Origin: Byssochlamys sp. IMV 00236
Lineage: Eukaryota; Ascomycota; Eurotiomycetes; Eurotiales; Thermoascaceae
Assembly: GCA_001931875.2 (NCBI GenBank)
Contig: MSJH02000812.1
Location: 372,001 to 436,000, forward strand
DNA: 64,000 bases
Direction of reading: 5' to 3'
Of this stretch, positions 11,557 to 23,654 are shown one piece after another. The stretch's first letter is position 1; each line of letters starts with the position of its first letter. The position numbers and the translations under genes were made by a program. The notes beneath the pieces are model-generated. The model had not been told where the DNA came from. It saw only the letters and a program-made list of their open reading frames with translations, and did no database searches.

Positions 11557-12719
11557 ATGCGACTTGGAGGTTTTGATATTTTTGCATTAAGCTGCTGTTT
11601 ATAGTTTCCGACAGGATGTAATGTGATGAATGGATGACTTGTATCGCCGTGTTGCGTAGATGTTAATAGATCTCCTCCGGTTGGGAGAGAAGTTGAGATA
11701 TGTACTCAATTCCCACTCAAAAAGAGTCCTGGGGCCCTGATGTATCTTAAGTATGCATTTGCCCTAGTAGCTGTTCCCCAGGGTACTCGACTTCTATCCC
11801 GTCTCCGGGAGCACCGTCGCCACTGGCATCAAGCTTCTGCCAGTCACAATGGACATTGTGCCTTAAGTTAGCCTTGGCAGCAGTTATCAGTACCTTTTTC
11901 CGAATCGAGGTTTCTGCTGCTGTTAGATCGAGTTAGGCTTAATTTCATGTAGTATGTCATAACATTCATGGCAAGGCGGAATTGCAGGCTGTTGGCTAGC
12001 AGCAGAACAGTAAATCGAGAGGCTCAAAGAGCTATGCAGAGCTCCATACGACTTCGAAATAAATAAAAAAAAATGACGAGCTGCTGACCAAGGAACTGGC
12101 TGTTGTTTTCCTCCGCTAAGCATTGAGCTCATGGTAAAGCTGTGCTGTGACGTTTCCACATCTCACAATCCACGCACGGCATAGCTCCAGATCGATTACA
12201 GAAGGAGTATTCGATCCCATCGAGGCCCGGTGATTCTCAGAGATTTCGTCTGTCAGAATTATCAAGTAGGGTGGAAGGGAGCTGACGCACAAATGCAGGT
12301 ATTCTCTTTCTGTATGGCCAGTCCACCAAGATCGTCGGTCGGGGATTAACCCCCAAAATCGCACTCATGCCGGATAGTCCCTGACGCTTGACGATTCCCC
12401 TGTCAAGACTGAGATTATAGATGCTAGAATCCCAGAGCGAAGAGTCATGGCCTCACATGCGCCCTCGTCTTCTGCCTCGGAGTTGCTGAGGCCGGATGCG
12501 CCTGCCCCCGACGACATTCACCAACAACACACCAGAAGCTACATAAAGAACTCTCTTTCTTCTTTCTTTCTCTTCTCCCTCAGTATTCATCCACCGCACT
12601 CTCCACTCAATTCCGAGCAAAACATCTCTTAACGACCTAGTAACTCATTGCAGCTTAGATATTCTTTTCCCTCGTTCTTCCTAGCGCTCCTCCTCAGATA
12701 AACAATAGAATTCGACACC
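11557..12719. other. gene-free spacer
   Basis: About 1.16 kb without a convincing gene. It holds the 3' end of the metallo-hydrolase gene and, from about 12440, the leader of the next gene. A long pyrimidine tract lies at about 12550-12580. A CCCCT element is near 12400. Short frames here have no recognisable content. Confidence 0.5.
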
Positions 12720-13876
12720 ATGGCGGCTCCCGCGGATGTCACCGTGCAGAACCTCAATGGCATCTGGGTGATGGTATGCAAATTGAACCCAGACACAGTC
12801 TCATGCCCCTGACGGAGCTGTTCTTTCGGTTTTCCCCGGATCTTGGCAGGGCACCAGCTCGTTGTTGTGGTACCCCTCAATTTGATCGCTGCGGGTGCTA
12901 ATGATGGTGGGGTACTACAGGACTCGTCTCTCTCGACTCCCACGGAGCCGATCTTGCAGTTGGTATGTCGTCTTGTTTTCTAGTAATTATTAAGATATGA
13001 CTCTCTCTATGTGCGATGTCTATTGTGAGGTGTCATCAGTGGTGTCCAGATATGGTTGTCACATGCGGGCACAGCCTGCTGCCCGTCTAGCTAGCTTCTT
13101 CCCTCTTCTGCCCAGACATGTTCTACTGTTCCTATCTTATGATTCTGGACAAGAATCTATCTGAACTAACGTGAATCAGCAAGGAATGGGCTGGATCACC
13201 CGCAAGGCACTCAGCTATGCTACCGTCACGCTCTATGTTACTCAGCACCCGGACTCGGACAACAAGTCTTTGATGCACATCGACATTGATCAGACGGTCA
13301 CTGGTGGCATCAAGGGTACCAGTGAGAAGCGTTCCACAGACTGGAATAAGCGCGAGCACAAGGATCATATCTTTGGCTCCGTCGTCGGCCAAAGCCGTCT
13401 GGTCCGTGGATCAAAAGGCGAAGATGGCAAGCTCCGGCCAAAGACAGAGTATGTGACCAAAATCGGCGGAAACGGTGTCGATGATGAAAAGATTCAGAAG
13501 TTCTTGAACGGAGAAATCTTGCCGGACGGCACCGAGTCCGAGGGCTGGCTGCTGGATGCAGTTGGCGACGACTTCGGTGAGGGCGAGGGACTCTTCCTGC
13601 AGAACTGGGTCCGCAATGTTGATCAGGGCTACGGATGGACTGCAGAGCAGGTATGTACAGTACAAGGCGCTTTGTTCCTCGACGTGATGTGACTGAATGA
13701 TACTGACTCTCGACCTACAGATCTGGGGCTTTGAAAACATCAACGGCAAACGTTACTACACTCGTCGTGTCGTCGTTGCTGCGAAGGATGGCAGCTACCA
13801 GCTTGGCCGCCTAGTCTACAACTACCAGGGCCCCAATGAGACCGCAGGCAACAAAGAACAGACTCCCGCTCAGTAA
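12720..13876 (+). CDS. conserved fungal protein, calycin/FABP-like N-terminus
   Basis: Proposed exons are 12720-12773, 12921-12962, 13180-13650 and 13721-13876 (240 aa), all GT-AG and in phase. The family name is not recognised with confidence. The first 45 residues (LNGIWVMDSS, then LQGMGWITRKAL) follow the pattern of fatty-acid-binding proteins: G-x-W at the start, then a 'lxxxGxxxxxRK' helix. Beta-rich segments come next, including TVTLYVTQ and HIDIDQTVTGG. This points to a lipocalin/calycin-type barrel. There is no signal peptide or membrane segment, so it is probably cytosolic. The C-terminal half has WLLDAVGDDF, WGFENINGKRY and a basic YYTRRVVV strand. A role in binding a small hydrophobic ligand is an inference only. 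Confidence 0.75.
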
Positions 13877-14433
13877 CAAAGAGACTCTCAGGAAGCCACC
13901 ACCTTGCCTGGTCGCGTTTTATTGTTACGGTTGACTTCATTTGAGCCTCAGGTCAAGGTGTTTCCTTCCTGCAAGCGCTCTTTAGAGCTACTTTTTGGCT
14001 CCTAGGTAGAGATAGCGTCGGCTCACGCCATAGAATAATTGCCTTTTCCATTCCCTCTCTTACGGTCCAAAGTTGCTGTACATGTACACTCAGTCATACG
14101 AGACTGTCAATCGCAGTAGGACCGAAGATAATGCTCCATTATCAGAAGCCAGAAGTGCTAGATTGTAAGATCAAAGATGATATAGAAGATCATATATAAA
14201 CTCCCAGATGAAGCACAATTTTGGGCAGCTAATAAAATAGCGATAAACGCGCGACCAGCCCAGGACACTGGCTGCTTTCATCATCATGGATATTCATTCA
14301 TTCTTTTACCTTATTACCCACCCCAGCGGACGAGTCACATCCAGCTCAAACCTCCCTTTCAAGGCATATAAAAAGCTCCGGGATATCGTTCTCCACATAA
14401 AATTAACACTTAGCATTCAAAACATCCGAAATC
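13877..14433. other. convergent 3' spacer
   Basis: It lies between the 3' ends of the calycin-like gene and the MMSDH gene. AT-rich, no gene seen. Confidence 0.55.
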
Positions 14434-16378
14434 TCACGATTGCGTAGGCATCACGACACTAGCCTTGCTGCTGACAGCATCCTCACTTCGCCACAGGCTA
14501 GTAACGGTTTTCTGCTGAGTGTAGAACTGTAGACCGGGCTTGCCGTAAAAGGTGTTGGCACCGCCACCGGCGATACTCTTCTTGTTACCAGTGAAGGAGA
14601 ACATGGGCAGCGGGACAGGGATGGGGACGTTGATGCCGACCTGGCCGGCTTCGATGTTCTTCTGGAAGTGAGTAGCAGTAGAGCCGGACTTGGTGAAGAT
14701 AGCGGCGCCGTTACCGTATTCGTTGGCGTTGATGAGGGAGATGGCATCATCGAGCGTGTCGACGTTCAGGCAGACGAGGACGGGGCCGAAGATCTCTTCT
14801 CTGTAGCAGCGCATGTTGGGGGTGACGTTGGTGATGATGGTGGGTCCAACCTGAGAAGGGAAGAGTCAGTCATTCATGGTTCGTATGGGTATGGATAACT
14901 CGTGCGGTTGTCAAGGAGTAAGGAGGGGGGGGGTCTTACGAAGTTGCCGTTAGGGTATTTCTCGGGCTTGTAGCCTCGTCCATCGAGGAGGATCGTGGCA
15001 CCCTCCTCTTCTGCACTGGCGATCAGTTCCTCAATGCGCTTCTTGCTCTCTGGGCTAATGACGGGGCCAAGGTCTGCGCCCTCTTCGAATCCACCGTTGA
15101 CGTTCAGAGCCTTGGCTCTCTCTGCAATCTCTGGCAGCCAATCCTTCGTCTCTCCGACGGCGACGAGAGTGCTGAGAGCCATGCAACGCTGACCTGCAGC
15201 GCCAAATGCAGCACCCGCGATGGCGTTAAGAGCATGGTTCTTGTTGGCATCGGGCAGGAGGGCGGCGTGGTTCTTGGCGCCCAAGTTGGCCTGCACACGC
15301 TTGCCGTTGGCCGACCCACGAGTGTAGATATACTCGCCCGCGCGGTTGCTACCGACGAAGCTAATGGCCTTGATAGCAGGCTCGTCCAGGATGAAATCGA
15401 CGGTCTTGGCGGCACCATGGACGATGTTGATGACACCGTCGGGGAAACCAGCCTCCTTGGCCAGCTCTGCCAGGATCATAGCCGCACCGGGATCGCGCTC
15501 TGAAGGCTTCAGGACCAACGTGTTTCCAGTCACCGTGGCAATGGGGATACACCACAGGGGAATCATGGCGGGGAAGTCTAGAGGGATTGTCAATTCCGAT
15601 CTGCGGATATCGAGATTCGCAGGAGCTATCAATGCGGAGACTTACTGAATGGACAGATGGCGGCGACAACGCCCAATGGCTCCCGGTAGCTTCTTGTTTC
15701 CATATCCTTGGCGACTTCAAGCACCTCCCCGGTGATCTGGGTGGTGATGCCGCAGGCGGTCTCCGCCACTTGGAGACCACGGAGGACATCTCCCTTGGCA
15801 TCCGCGAACGTCTTACCTTGCTCGAGAGTAATCGACGCTGCAAGACGATCCCAGTGGGTACGGATGAGGCTCGTGAACTTGAAAAGGACCTGCTGTCGGT
15901 GCATGATGCTGGTAGCGCGCCATGCGGGGAAAGCTTTCTCGGCCGAACGCACGGCCGCCTGGAGCTCCTCATCCGTGCTCTGGGGAACGCGAGTGACGAG
16001 ATTGTTTGTAGCCGGATCGTACAGATCAATCCATGTTGTCGCCTTGGATGGAACGAATTGGTTGTCAATGAAGTTGGTCGTGTCGATTGGGTTGGCGATC
16101 GCTTCGTGAGTGGTCGGGTACTCTGTTGCTGTAGTGGCAGCGGTGGTCGTTGCAGCGACCAGCTGGCGTGCCGTGGCATGCAACCGCCGGGACGCGACCA
16201 TCGAGAGAGAGACCTTCTGAGGAGCTGAATTCGATGAGGCAGACATGGCTGACGTTGAGCGGGAGCGAGATGCAGTCACTGCTGCAATTCTGGCTGACGA
16301 GATGGCGTTCCTGGAATTGCGGGGAGAGCAAACGCGGAGGGCGGGGAGCGAACGGGCCAGATACTGACGGGTGGCCAT
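14434..16378 (-). CDS. methylmalonate-semialdehyde dehydrogenase (acylating), mitochondrial
   Basis: ALDH6-family enzyme. It converts malonate and methylmalonate semialdehydes to acetyl-CoA and propionyl-CoA with NAD and CoA, in valine and pyrimidine catabolism. Proposed exons on the minus strand are 16378-15646, 15577-14940 and 14850-14434 (595 aa). The first 90 or so residues are Ser/Arg/Ala-rich with few acids, as expected of a mitochondrial presequence. The ALDH core then starts at the FIDNQFVPS segment. The junction [13 protein letters not shown] is exact for the family. The catalytic loop [11 protein letters not shown] carries the nucleophilic Cys, and EEIFGPVL is the conserved C-terminal motif. 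An internal ATG (MSASSNS) could give a shorter form. The calnexin gene lies upstream in the same orientation. Confidence 0.9.
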
Positions 16379-17073
16379 GGTGAGAGCCCAAATGAAACGA
16401 ATAGAAGGGATCCTAGCAGACAGAGTGTGTATCTGCTCTCTCTGAGAAATTGAGAAAGAAAAGAGAGGGAGAATAGAAAGTATGCAGACAGAAGAAAAGA
16501 AAAAGGACAGAAGCAGAGGCACGAAGGGGGGAATTAATGATTGATCTTCCTCCGCTCTGCTTCTCCGGTTTCTCGCCCGAGGTATCGCTCATCTTCCCGG
16601 GGAAGCTTTCGGCTGTGCTGATTGGCGGTCTGCACCGAGCTCCAAGACTGATAACCGATAATTCATCCGATAAGAGATAGTCAAGTTAACCACCTCGGAT
16701 GGACTACGGAGATACATAGATATCTAGATAGCCACAGTAAAGCGTAGAGTCCTCTCATGCCAGGAGCTTCCCAAGTAATAAAATGTCAATTGGTTTTAAA
16801 ATCACTATGGAGTGTAAAAACGCCTTTTCTCCCGAAGCGAGAATGAGTTTGGAATATAAAACGACAACAACTGCTAAACAACAGAATCCAGGCCGGCTAC
16901 CGTCGGGGTACTTTACAGGCTCATTCTCCTGGCTCGTTCCGGGTATTAATGTCCCAGTTTGTCATGGCTCATAACAGTGGAGCTGCGCTGTCTCCCTGGC
17001 GGAACAGACTAATAGCTGCAAATCTCACTGCCAATCACATTTACTCGACAGATTCTTCCTCCCCTAACACCTT
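16379..17073. other. MMSDH promoter and calnexin 3' end
   Basis: About 0.7 kb between two minus-strand genes. The side next to 16379 is purine-rich on the + strand (pyrimidine-rich on the coding strand), a typical fungal leader tract. No gene seen. Confidence 0.55.
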
Positions 17074-18988
17074 TTACTCCGCCGAAGAGCGCGTGGTACG
17101 CTTGGTAGCGTTGCCCTTGGCGGTCTCCGCGGCGGAGCTGACGGCCTCAGCGGTCTGCTCCTTGGCGGCGGCAGCGGCCTCCTTGCCCTTCTTGGCCGGA
17201 GCCGCAGCGGGAGTGCTGGCACTGATGGCGCCAACGATGATCAGCACGCAGGTGAGCAGCAGAGCGCCCAGTCCACCAGCGACCTCAGGCACAACCTTCA
17301 CAGCGTTGAGAGGGTCCTCCTTCACCAGCCCGACAAAGAGGTCGACCTTCTCACGGACGTAGGTGACGGGGTCCTCGCTGAAGGCGACGCTGGTCTGGGG
17401 CTTGTCCTCCTTCTTGGGCTTCAGGGACTCCTCCTCAGCAACCTCGACGGCGTGCTTGATGTCGAAGGTCTCCTGGCGGAACTTCTCAGCGTCCTCGATG
17501 GAGTGGCCAATGTAGATGTTGTCGAACAGGATGTCGTTCTGCATAGTCCAGATCTCAAAGCCAATCTGTTCCAGGTCAGTCTCACAGTCTCTTGTTCATC
17601 CTTGGGGATTAAACTTACAGCACCCATGGGCTCAAACTTGGAAGGAGTCTTGTCCTCAAAGTAGGCGGGGTTGGGGATCTTGCGAGGAGCCCAAGGTCCC
17701 TTGTAGGCGGGGTTGTCGATCAAGGGAGGAGACCACTTGCCCTTGTAGGCAGGGTTCTTCTTCATCGGGGGCGACCACGGGCCACATCCAGAGACTTCAT
17801 TGCACTTGGGGTTAGGCACAGTAGGAGGGATCCAGTCGCCATCCTCCTCATCGTCCCAATCCTCGGGCTTCTCAGCCTCGGGGTCAGGAATGGAAGTGGG
17901 CTCATCCTCAAGCCAGTCATCGGGCTTAGTGGCCTCCTCATCAACGATCTCGTAGGGAGCCTCCTCATCCCAGTCCTCAGGCTTCTTGGCCTCGGGGTCA
18001 GGGATCTTGACATCGTCAACCCAGTCGGCCGGCTTCTTATCCTTAGGGTCGTCAATCTCCTTCGGGGGGTTGACTGGAGGGGTGAAGTCCTCCAGAAGAG
18101 TACCGTTCTTAACAGGGCTGCCGTCAATCAGGATCTGGAAAGACTGGTCGGGCTTGACGATCAGGGTGTAGAGAGTCGTCAGCTTGGTCGTGCGAGCCGC
18201 CGGAGGAGCCTTGAGGTGCTTCTCCTCATACTCGCCGGTCTTCGGGTTCTTGTGCTTGAAGATAAAGTGAACCTGGGTAAAAGGTTAGCTTCGGGCCATC
18301 CCAAGCTGAAGGCCCATCGTGCGCCTCACCTTGTTGGTAGCACCGCACTTGTCGGGACCAAACATGATCACATAGGGCGAGGCATTGGAGAATTCCTCAG
18401 CATGGAGCTTCTTGTTTTCCTGAAGGAGCTTCAGGTAGGCACCACCGCAGACCAGGGAATCTGTGGGATGCGGTCAGATACATTGCACACGTGATTTGAG
18501 AATACAGTACTTACTCTGGAGCTTGACCTCGTACTGGACAACCAGGGTCTTGTCCTTGTTGTCAATCTTCTTGGGGAACTTTGCGGAGATGGCATGGTGA
18601 GCGGCGGCGTTCTTGACCACCAGACCCTTATCGCCCTCAATGCCCTTCAGCACGGTGGGCTCCTCAACCGACCAGGTACCGACGTAGGCCCAATCCTCGT
18701 CCGACTTCGAATCCTGCTTCTTCGCATGAGAAGGCGTCCATCGGGAGTCCCAGTCATCAGTGAACTGCTCGAGGAATGGAGCCTTGAGGCTAGTAGGCTA
18801 GTCTGTTGTTAGCAATTGCGGAGCTCAGGTTGTGGCAACCGCGCGCGCAGCAAACGTACTGTGAAGGTAGGCTTCTCGATGACCGACGTCGTCGCGTCAG
18901 GGGCAGCCTTGGTCTCCTCCGCGTGGACGTAGCCCAGCAGCGTGGCGGAGGAGACAACGGCGGACGCGAGAGCTGCGTTGAACCGCAT
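17074..18988 (-). CDS. calnexin
   Basis: ER membrane lectin chaperone that binds monoglucosylated N-glycans during glycoprotein folding. Proposed exons on the minus strand are 18988-18860, 18797-18515, 18460-18330, 18272-17619 and 17565-17074 (562 aa). The N-terminal 22 or so residues form a signal peptide ([19 protein letters not shown]). The lectin domain includes [12 protein letters not shown] and [14 protein letters not shown]. The central P-domain has repeated [19 protein letters not shown] motifs followed by [15 protein letters not shown] repeats. A single transmembrane helix is near residues 496-516. A short Ala/Lys-rich cytosolic tail ends in RSSAE. Length is as usual for fungal calnexin. 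It shares an upstream region with the divergent MTRu-1-P dehydratase gene. Confidence 0.95.
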
Positions 18989-19766
18989 GATGAACCGGAA
19001 GCTCTACAGCGTCCAGACAAAGTGGAAGAAGGAACAACAACCACAACAACAGATCAGAGAACAATTCAATCGTCCTCCCGAGCGGGATGGAGGAAGGGCA
19101 CAAGGGGCAAGAGTGGAGCAGCACACAGCACAGCACGAAGCAGAAAGACAGTCGGACCGGGGACGGGGCAGCAAATATAAGATGCTGGATGAGGCCAGAT
19201 TCTCAAAGGTGGCCTCTTTGCTGGAGAGCTGCTGGATGGAGTTTAGCCGCCTCGGAGGTCAGCTCGAGTGGTCCCGATCGGGTTTAGTGCTGCTTCTTGA
19301 ACGTTCGACAGAAGAAATCCATCAGTGTACCTGCGCCAGCTTTTAATTATTGATCAGAAACTTAAGGATTGAACTAGTTCGTAGTACCATAGTTTACTAG
19401 TTACTACGTGCGTATGTACTCTGTAGTAGTAGTACTGTAGAGTTACTTGGAGTAATAATTACTGCTACTCTAGTGTATTATTGTATCCACAGTGATCACG
19501 ACATGTGCGCTCCTCTGGTCTGTGTGGTAGAAGTACCATAGACACGCTATCAGGCTTCACTACAAACTCCCTTCACCGCCGACGGACCGCGAATTGCGAC
19601 ATCTTCACAGGGCGGCAGAAAAAAAGATTCCTGGATCTACTTATTGTTGCCCCGCCGCCTTTCTCCCCCTCATTTCTTCCCCCAGATTGTCTGCCATTTT
19701 TTATTATTCTCTTCGACTTGAAGTTTCCCTTCGTTTTGACGATACCCCACTAGACTATCTCGCATC
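18989..19766. other. divergent promoter, calnexin / MTRu-1-P dehydratase
   Basis: About 0.78 kb. The calnexin side (18989-19150) is A/C-rich on the + strand with a CAACAAC run. The middle (19380-19490) is full of tag/gta/tac repeats with self-complementary potential. The right side (19640-19690) has strong C/T tracts leading to the + strand gene. Unfolded-protein-response sites would be expected for calnexin, but none could be assigned with confidence. Confidence 0.5.
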
Positions 19767-20641
19767 ATGGCTGAGTCTCAGCAGGTTGTTGCTAACGGTA
19801 ACAATGACCATTTGGTCCAATCTGAAGACCCCCAGCACCCGGCCAACTTGATCCCGGAGCTATGCCGCAAGTTCTATAACTGGGGTTGGGTAACTGGTAC
19901 CGGCGGTGGTGTGCGTTTACGACCGATCGTACAGTATAGTAGTAATGAGCGCTCCTAGCTGACCTCTCGATGTAACTAGGCCTCGATCCGCAAAGATGAC
20001 CACATCTTCATTGCTCCGTCTGGCGTGCAGAAGGAGCTGATCCAGCCGCACAACATCTTCGTCCTTCAGTATCCCACTCCCAAATACCCTCCGTCCGATC
20101 GCAAATACATCCGCAAGCCTCTCGACCTGAAGCCCTCTGCCTGTACGCCTCTCTTCCTGGCTGCGTTTGAGCGCGGCGCGGGCTGCTGCATCCACACACA
20201 CTCGCAGTGGGCAGTGCTGGTGACGCTCCTGGTCGAACGGGAGAAGGGCCCTAACGGTCAGTTCGAGATTAGCAACATTGAACAGATCAAGGGTATCCCA
20301 CGGGGTAAGGGCAAGGGCATGCTGGGTTTCTTTGACACCCTCAAGATCCCCATTATTGAGAATACTGCCTTCGAGGAAGACCTCACTGGAAGTCTGGAAA
20401 AGGCTATGGAGGAGTATCCCGACACATATGCGGTGCTTGTGAGGAGACATGGAATGTGAGTGAAACATAGCTCCCTCTTCCCTTTGCAGTGAGAGCGAAT
20501 CTGACCAGGAGCCATAGTTACGTCTGGGGAGACGATGTCGCCAAGGCGAAGACCCAGTGTGAGAGTTTGGACTATCTCTTCCAGCTTGCGGTGGAGATGC
20601 ACAAGCTTGGAATCCCATGGGTCAAGGAAGCATCTTCGTAA
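19767..20641 (+). CDS. mde1: methylthioribulose-1-phosphate dehydratase
   Basis: Class II aldolase/adducin-family zinc enzyme of the methionine salvage pathway. It dehydrates 5-methylthioribulose 1-phosphate to the diketo-phosphopentane intermediate. Proposed exons are 19767-19910, 19980-20455 and 20518-20641 (247 aa). The N-terminal motif GWVTGTGGG joins ASIRKDD across the first intron to rebuild the phosphate-binding loop. Zinc ligands are seen in CIHTHS and in the later RRHGIYVWG motif, which is rebuilt across the second intron. The length fits eukaryotic Mde1. The 3' end is compact, with TAA at 20639-20641. Cytosolic. Confidence 0.9.
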
Positions 20642-21284
20642 GGTTAGGAAATTCCTCTTGCAGGTACTCCAGGTCCTTACTCTGTGGGCTCCTGAGTTGC
20701 TTTTCTGACGATGATGGTTTGATGCTTGATATGAAAATTGTTGCGTATATGTCGCTATGACAGAAGACAACATGTTTTCACATGCTCGTGCTGTATTGGA
20801 AGGGGGTTGTTTTATGGTAAGGCGTCAAGTAACCATTTATTGGTGATTTCTGTTTCTCAGCAGGCGGCTGGAATATATTTGAATAGCTAATTGTCTTCCA
20901 TCAATCGCACATGTATTGCTGGGCATAAAATAAATTGATTGATTTTTCCACCCTTAGTAGAAAGATACATCTGAAAAATGAATCCTGTAACAAGAAACCA
21001 ACTCGAGTTGTAAAACGGTGCCTGGTGTATAGACCAGAGGCGGAGGTTGCTTGGCACCTGCTGAGGCTGCCCCGGAAAGCGGCTGCGTTGCAAGCAGACG
21101 GACTCCCGTGCGGGCTAACATCATCTGTCAGGTCCAGCTTATTCCGAACTACCCCCAAAGCTCTGATCCCCCTCGCGCTAGCCGTCTCTCTTTCTGTTCC
21201 ATCAACTCGTTTCCTGCAGCGCGGTTTTCTGGTCGCCGTTTTTTCTGTCGAACATAGAGACCTAAGGTCCAAGTCTGCGCGGAG
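20642..21284. other. spacer between mde1 and Vps5 genes
   Basis: About 0.64 kb holding the mde1 3' UTR (AT-rich) and the Vps5 promoter and leader (more GC from 21020). No gene seen. Confidence 0.55.
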
Positions 21285-23307
21285 ATGGACCTGGACGCTG
21301 GCGACTCCCCGTGGGGCGGTAAGTTAGGCAATCACTTACAATGGTCTTTGAAGCTATTCATTGTCTAATGGAATCTGCAGATGTCCCTTCGCAGTCGATC
21401 ACCAGCCATGCTGAATCGCAGCCCGAGAGCACAGAAGAGAACTGTACGTGCGCACTGTCCGATCGCACCACCCATATCAGGAGCACATGCTAACCGCTGT
21501 CAACTGTAGCTTCCAACCAGACCACGACCCAGACTACCACACTGAGCGTTCCGCGCTCGCCTGCTCGACGAGGCCCCCGGACGCCGCGCAAGATAAGCGC
21601 GCAGGCGACGAAGTTGGAGGCCGTGGATGACACCGCTGACCCGTTGGGTCCCCTTGGAGATAAGTCGCTCGAGAACAATGAGGAGGCTCCCGTGCCCCCT
21701 CAGAAGGAACCTTTCGCAACGCGCAATGTGCGGCCGGATTCATCTGCGTCGCAGATTTCCAGCACAACCGGAATGATGGACTCCGTAGACCTCGATGAAG
21801 ATGGGTTGGCTCGAGCGAGAGGACCACCACCGGTGCAGCCTCCGACGGACACGGATGCTAAGAGGGCAACGCAGCCGAGTGTGAGTATAGAGCAGGCTGC
21901 GAAACCGACATTCGATATCACGGTCGGTGACCCGCATAAAGTGGGCGATCTTACGAGCAGTCACATCGTGTATCAGGTCCGAACGAAGGTAAGCAGAACA
22001 GCACGCGACAAGTCAGGACTGGGAGGTGGTTAACGGGATTTTCGCAGACGACCTCAAAAGCCTATCGCCAACCCGAATTCGCTGTCAGCCGTCGATACAG
22101 GGACTTCCTCTGGTTGTACAACTCTCTGCATAACAATAACCCTGGTGTCGTTGTCCCGCCCCCGCCGGAGAAGCAGGCTGTCGGCCGTTTCGATACGAAC
22201 TTTGTCGAGTCGCGACGAGCGGCTTTGGAGCGCATGCTCAATAAAATCGCTCTCCATCCGATTCTGCAGCACGATGGCGATCTCAAGATTTTCCTTGAGA
22301 GTGAAACATTCAACCTCGATATTAAGAACAAGGAGAACCGGGAGCCAGACCTTGGCCAGAATAAAGGCATGTTCAGCTCATTGGGTATCTCTGTCGGTGG
22401 AGGAGGGAAGTTCGTAGAGCATGATGACGTGGGTTATCTCGTTTGCTTTTTCTCCGCTAGAAATGTGAAACTGATGATGTCTAGTGGTTTCATGACCGGA
22501 AAATCTACCTGGACGCTCTAGAGAACCAACTAAAGGCGTTGCTAAAGGCGATGGATACAGTGGTTGCACAGCGCAAGGGGCTAGCCGAAGCAGCTGGTGA
22601 CTTCTCGGCTTCTCTCCATGCGCTGGCTTCCGTGGAGTTGTCGCCTGCATTATCCGTGCCTTTGGACAGTCTTTCGGAGCTGCAATTGCGGATCCGGGAG
22701 CTCTACGAACGGCAAGCCCAACAGGATGTCCTGACTCTAGGTATCACCATCGATGAGTACATCCGGTTAATCGGCAGTGTGAAGACGGCTTTCACACAAC
22801 GGCAGAAGGCATTCCACAGCTGGCATGCTGCTGAGTCGGAGCTACAGAAGAGAAAGCATACTCAGGAGAAGCTCCTTCGCCAGGGCAAATCTCAGCAGGA
22901 TCGCCTGAATCAGGTCAATGCAGATGTAGCGGACGCGGAGAGGAAGGTGCATCAGGCAAGATTGTTGTTCGAAGATATGGGAAGACTCATGCGCAATGAG
23001 CTCGAGCGGTTTGAAAAGGAGAAAGTCGAGGACTTCAAGTCTGGAGTTGAGACCTTCCTGGAGAGTGCCGTTGAGGCACAGAAGGAGGTGAGTATCTGAA
23101 GATATCTATTCACTTGAACGGAAATAGAGGCTGACGTGCACCTAGTTGATCGAGATCTGGGAGACTTTCTTACTGCAGCTTGATACGGAAGATGGAAACC
23201 CATACTACCAGCAAGCACCTCCCACAAGTGATACCGCCGAGCCCGATACTGTTACTCAATCCCCCAGCACCGAAGCTGCTGCAACAACCTCCGAGCAGGA
23301 GGCATGA
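21285..23307 (+). CDS. vps5: sorting nexin Vps5 (retromer SNX-BAR)
   Basis: Retromer-associated sorting nexin that bends endosomal membranes and returns cargo receptors to the Golgi. Proposed exons are 21285-21318, 21381-21443, 21510-21988, 22048-22428, 22485-23087 and 23146-23307 (573 aa), all in phase. Residues 1-160 are acidic, Ser/Pro-rich and probably disordered. A PX domain spans about 170-290, with the phosphoinositide-binding motif SRRYRDFLWLY and the PPPPEK loop. A BAR domain covers about 325-560; it is helical, with the typical KAFHSWHAAESELQKRK segment. The SPWGD N-terminus and domain order match fungal Vps5 more than Vps17 or Snx4. Confidence 0.88.
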
Positions 23308-23654
23308 ATGTGAAGACTTTGACTGTTTTTCTTTGATGTATAGCACCCACAGCAGCATGTGGTAACTAGCCGTCTGTGATATCATGTCTCCGAAGTTGCT
23401 CTTTTCCAAGCTATTCCTACAGCCTACCATACACTTCATTCCAACCAGTTTCATGCACCGCGATGCTTTGAAATGATCCCCTAACTGTTCCAGTAATACT
23501 CTTTAATGCGTACAAGAAGTCTCGATAAACGTCAGCGTGTTTATCGGAATATGTACAAATGCATCACTTAGGATGGACTCAACATAATGAAATCTATATC
23601 ATAAAACGCTCATCTATCCGAGACCGATCACCAATCATCCCTCACTTTTTATTT
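23308..23654. other. convergent 3' spacer
   Basis: It lies between the Vps5 and orotate phosphoribosyltransferase 3' ends. AT-rich, no gene seen. Confidence 0.6.
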
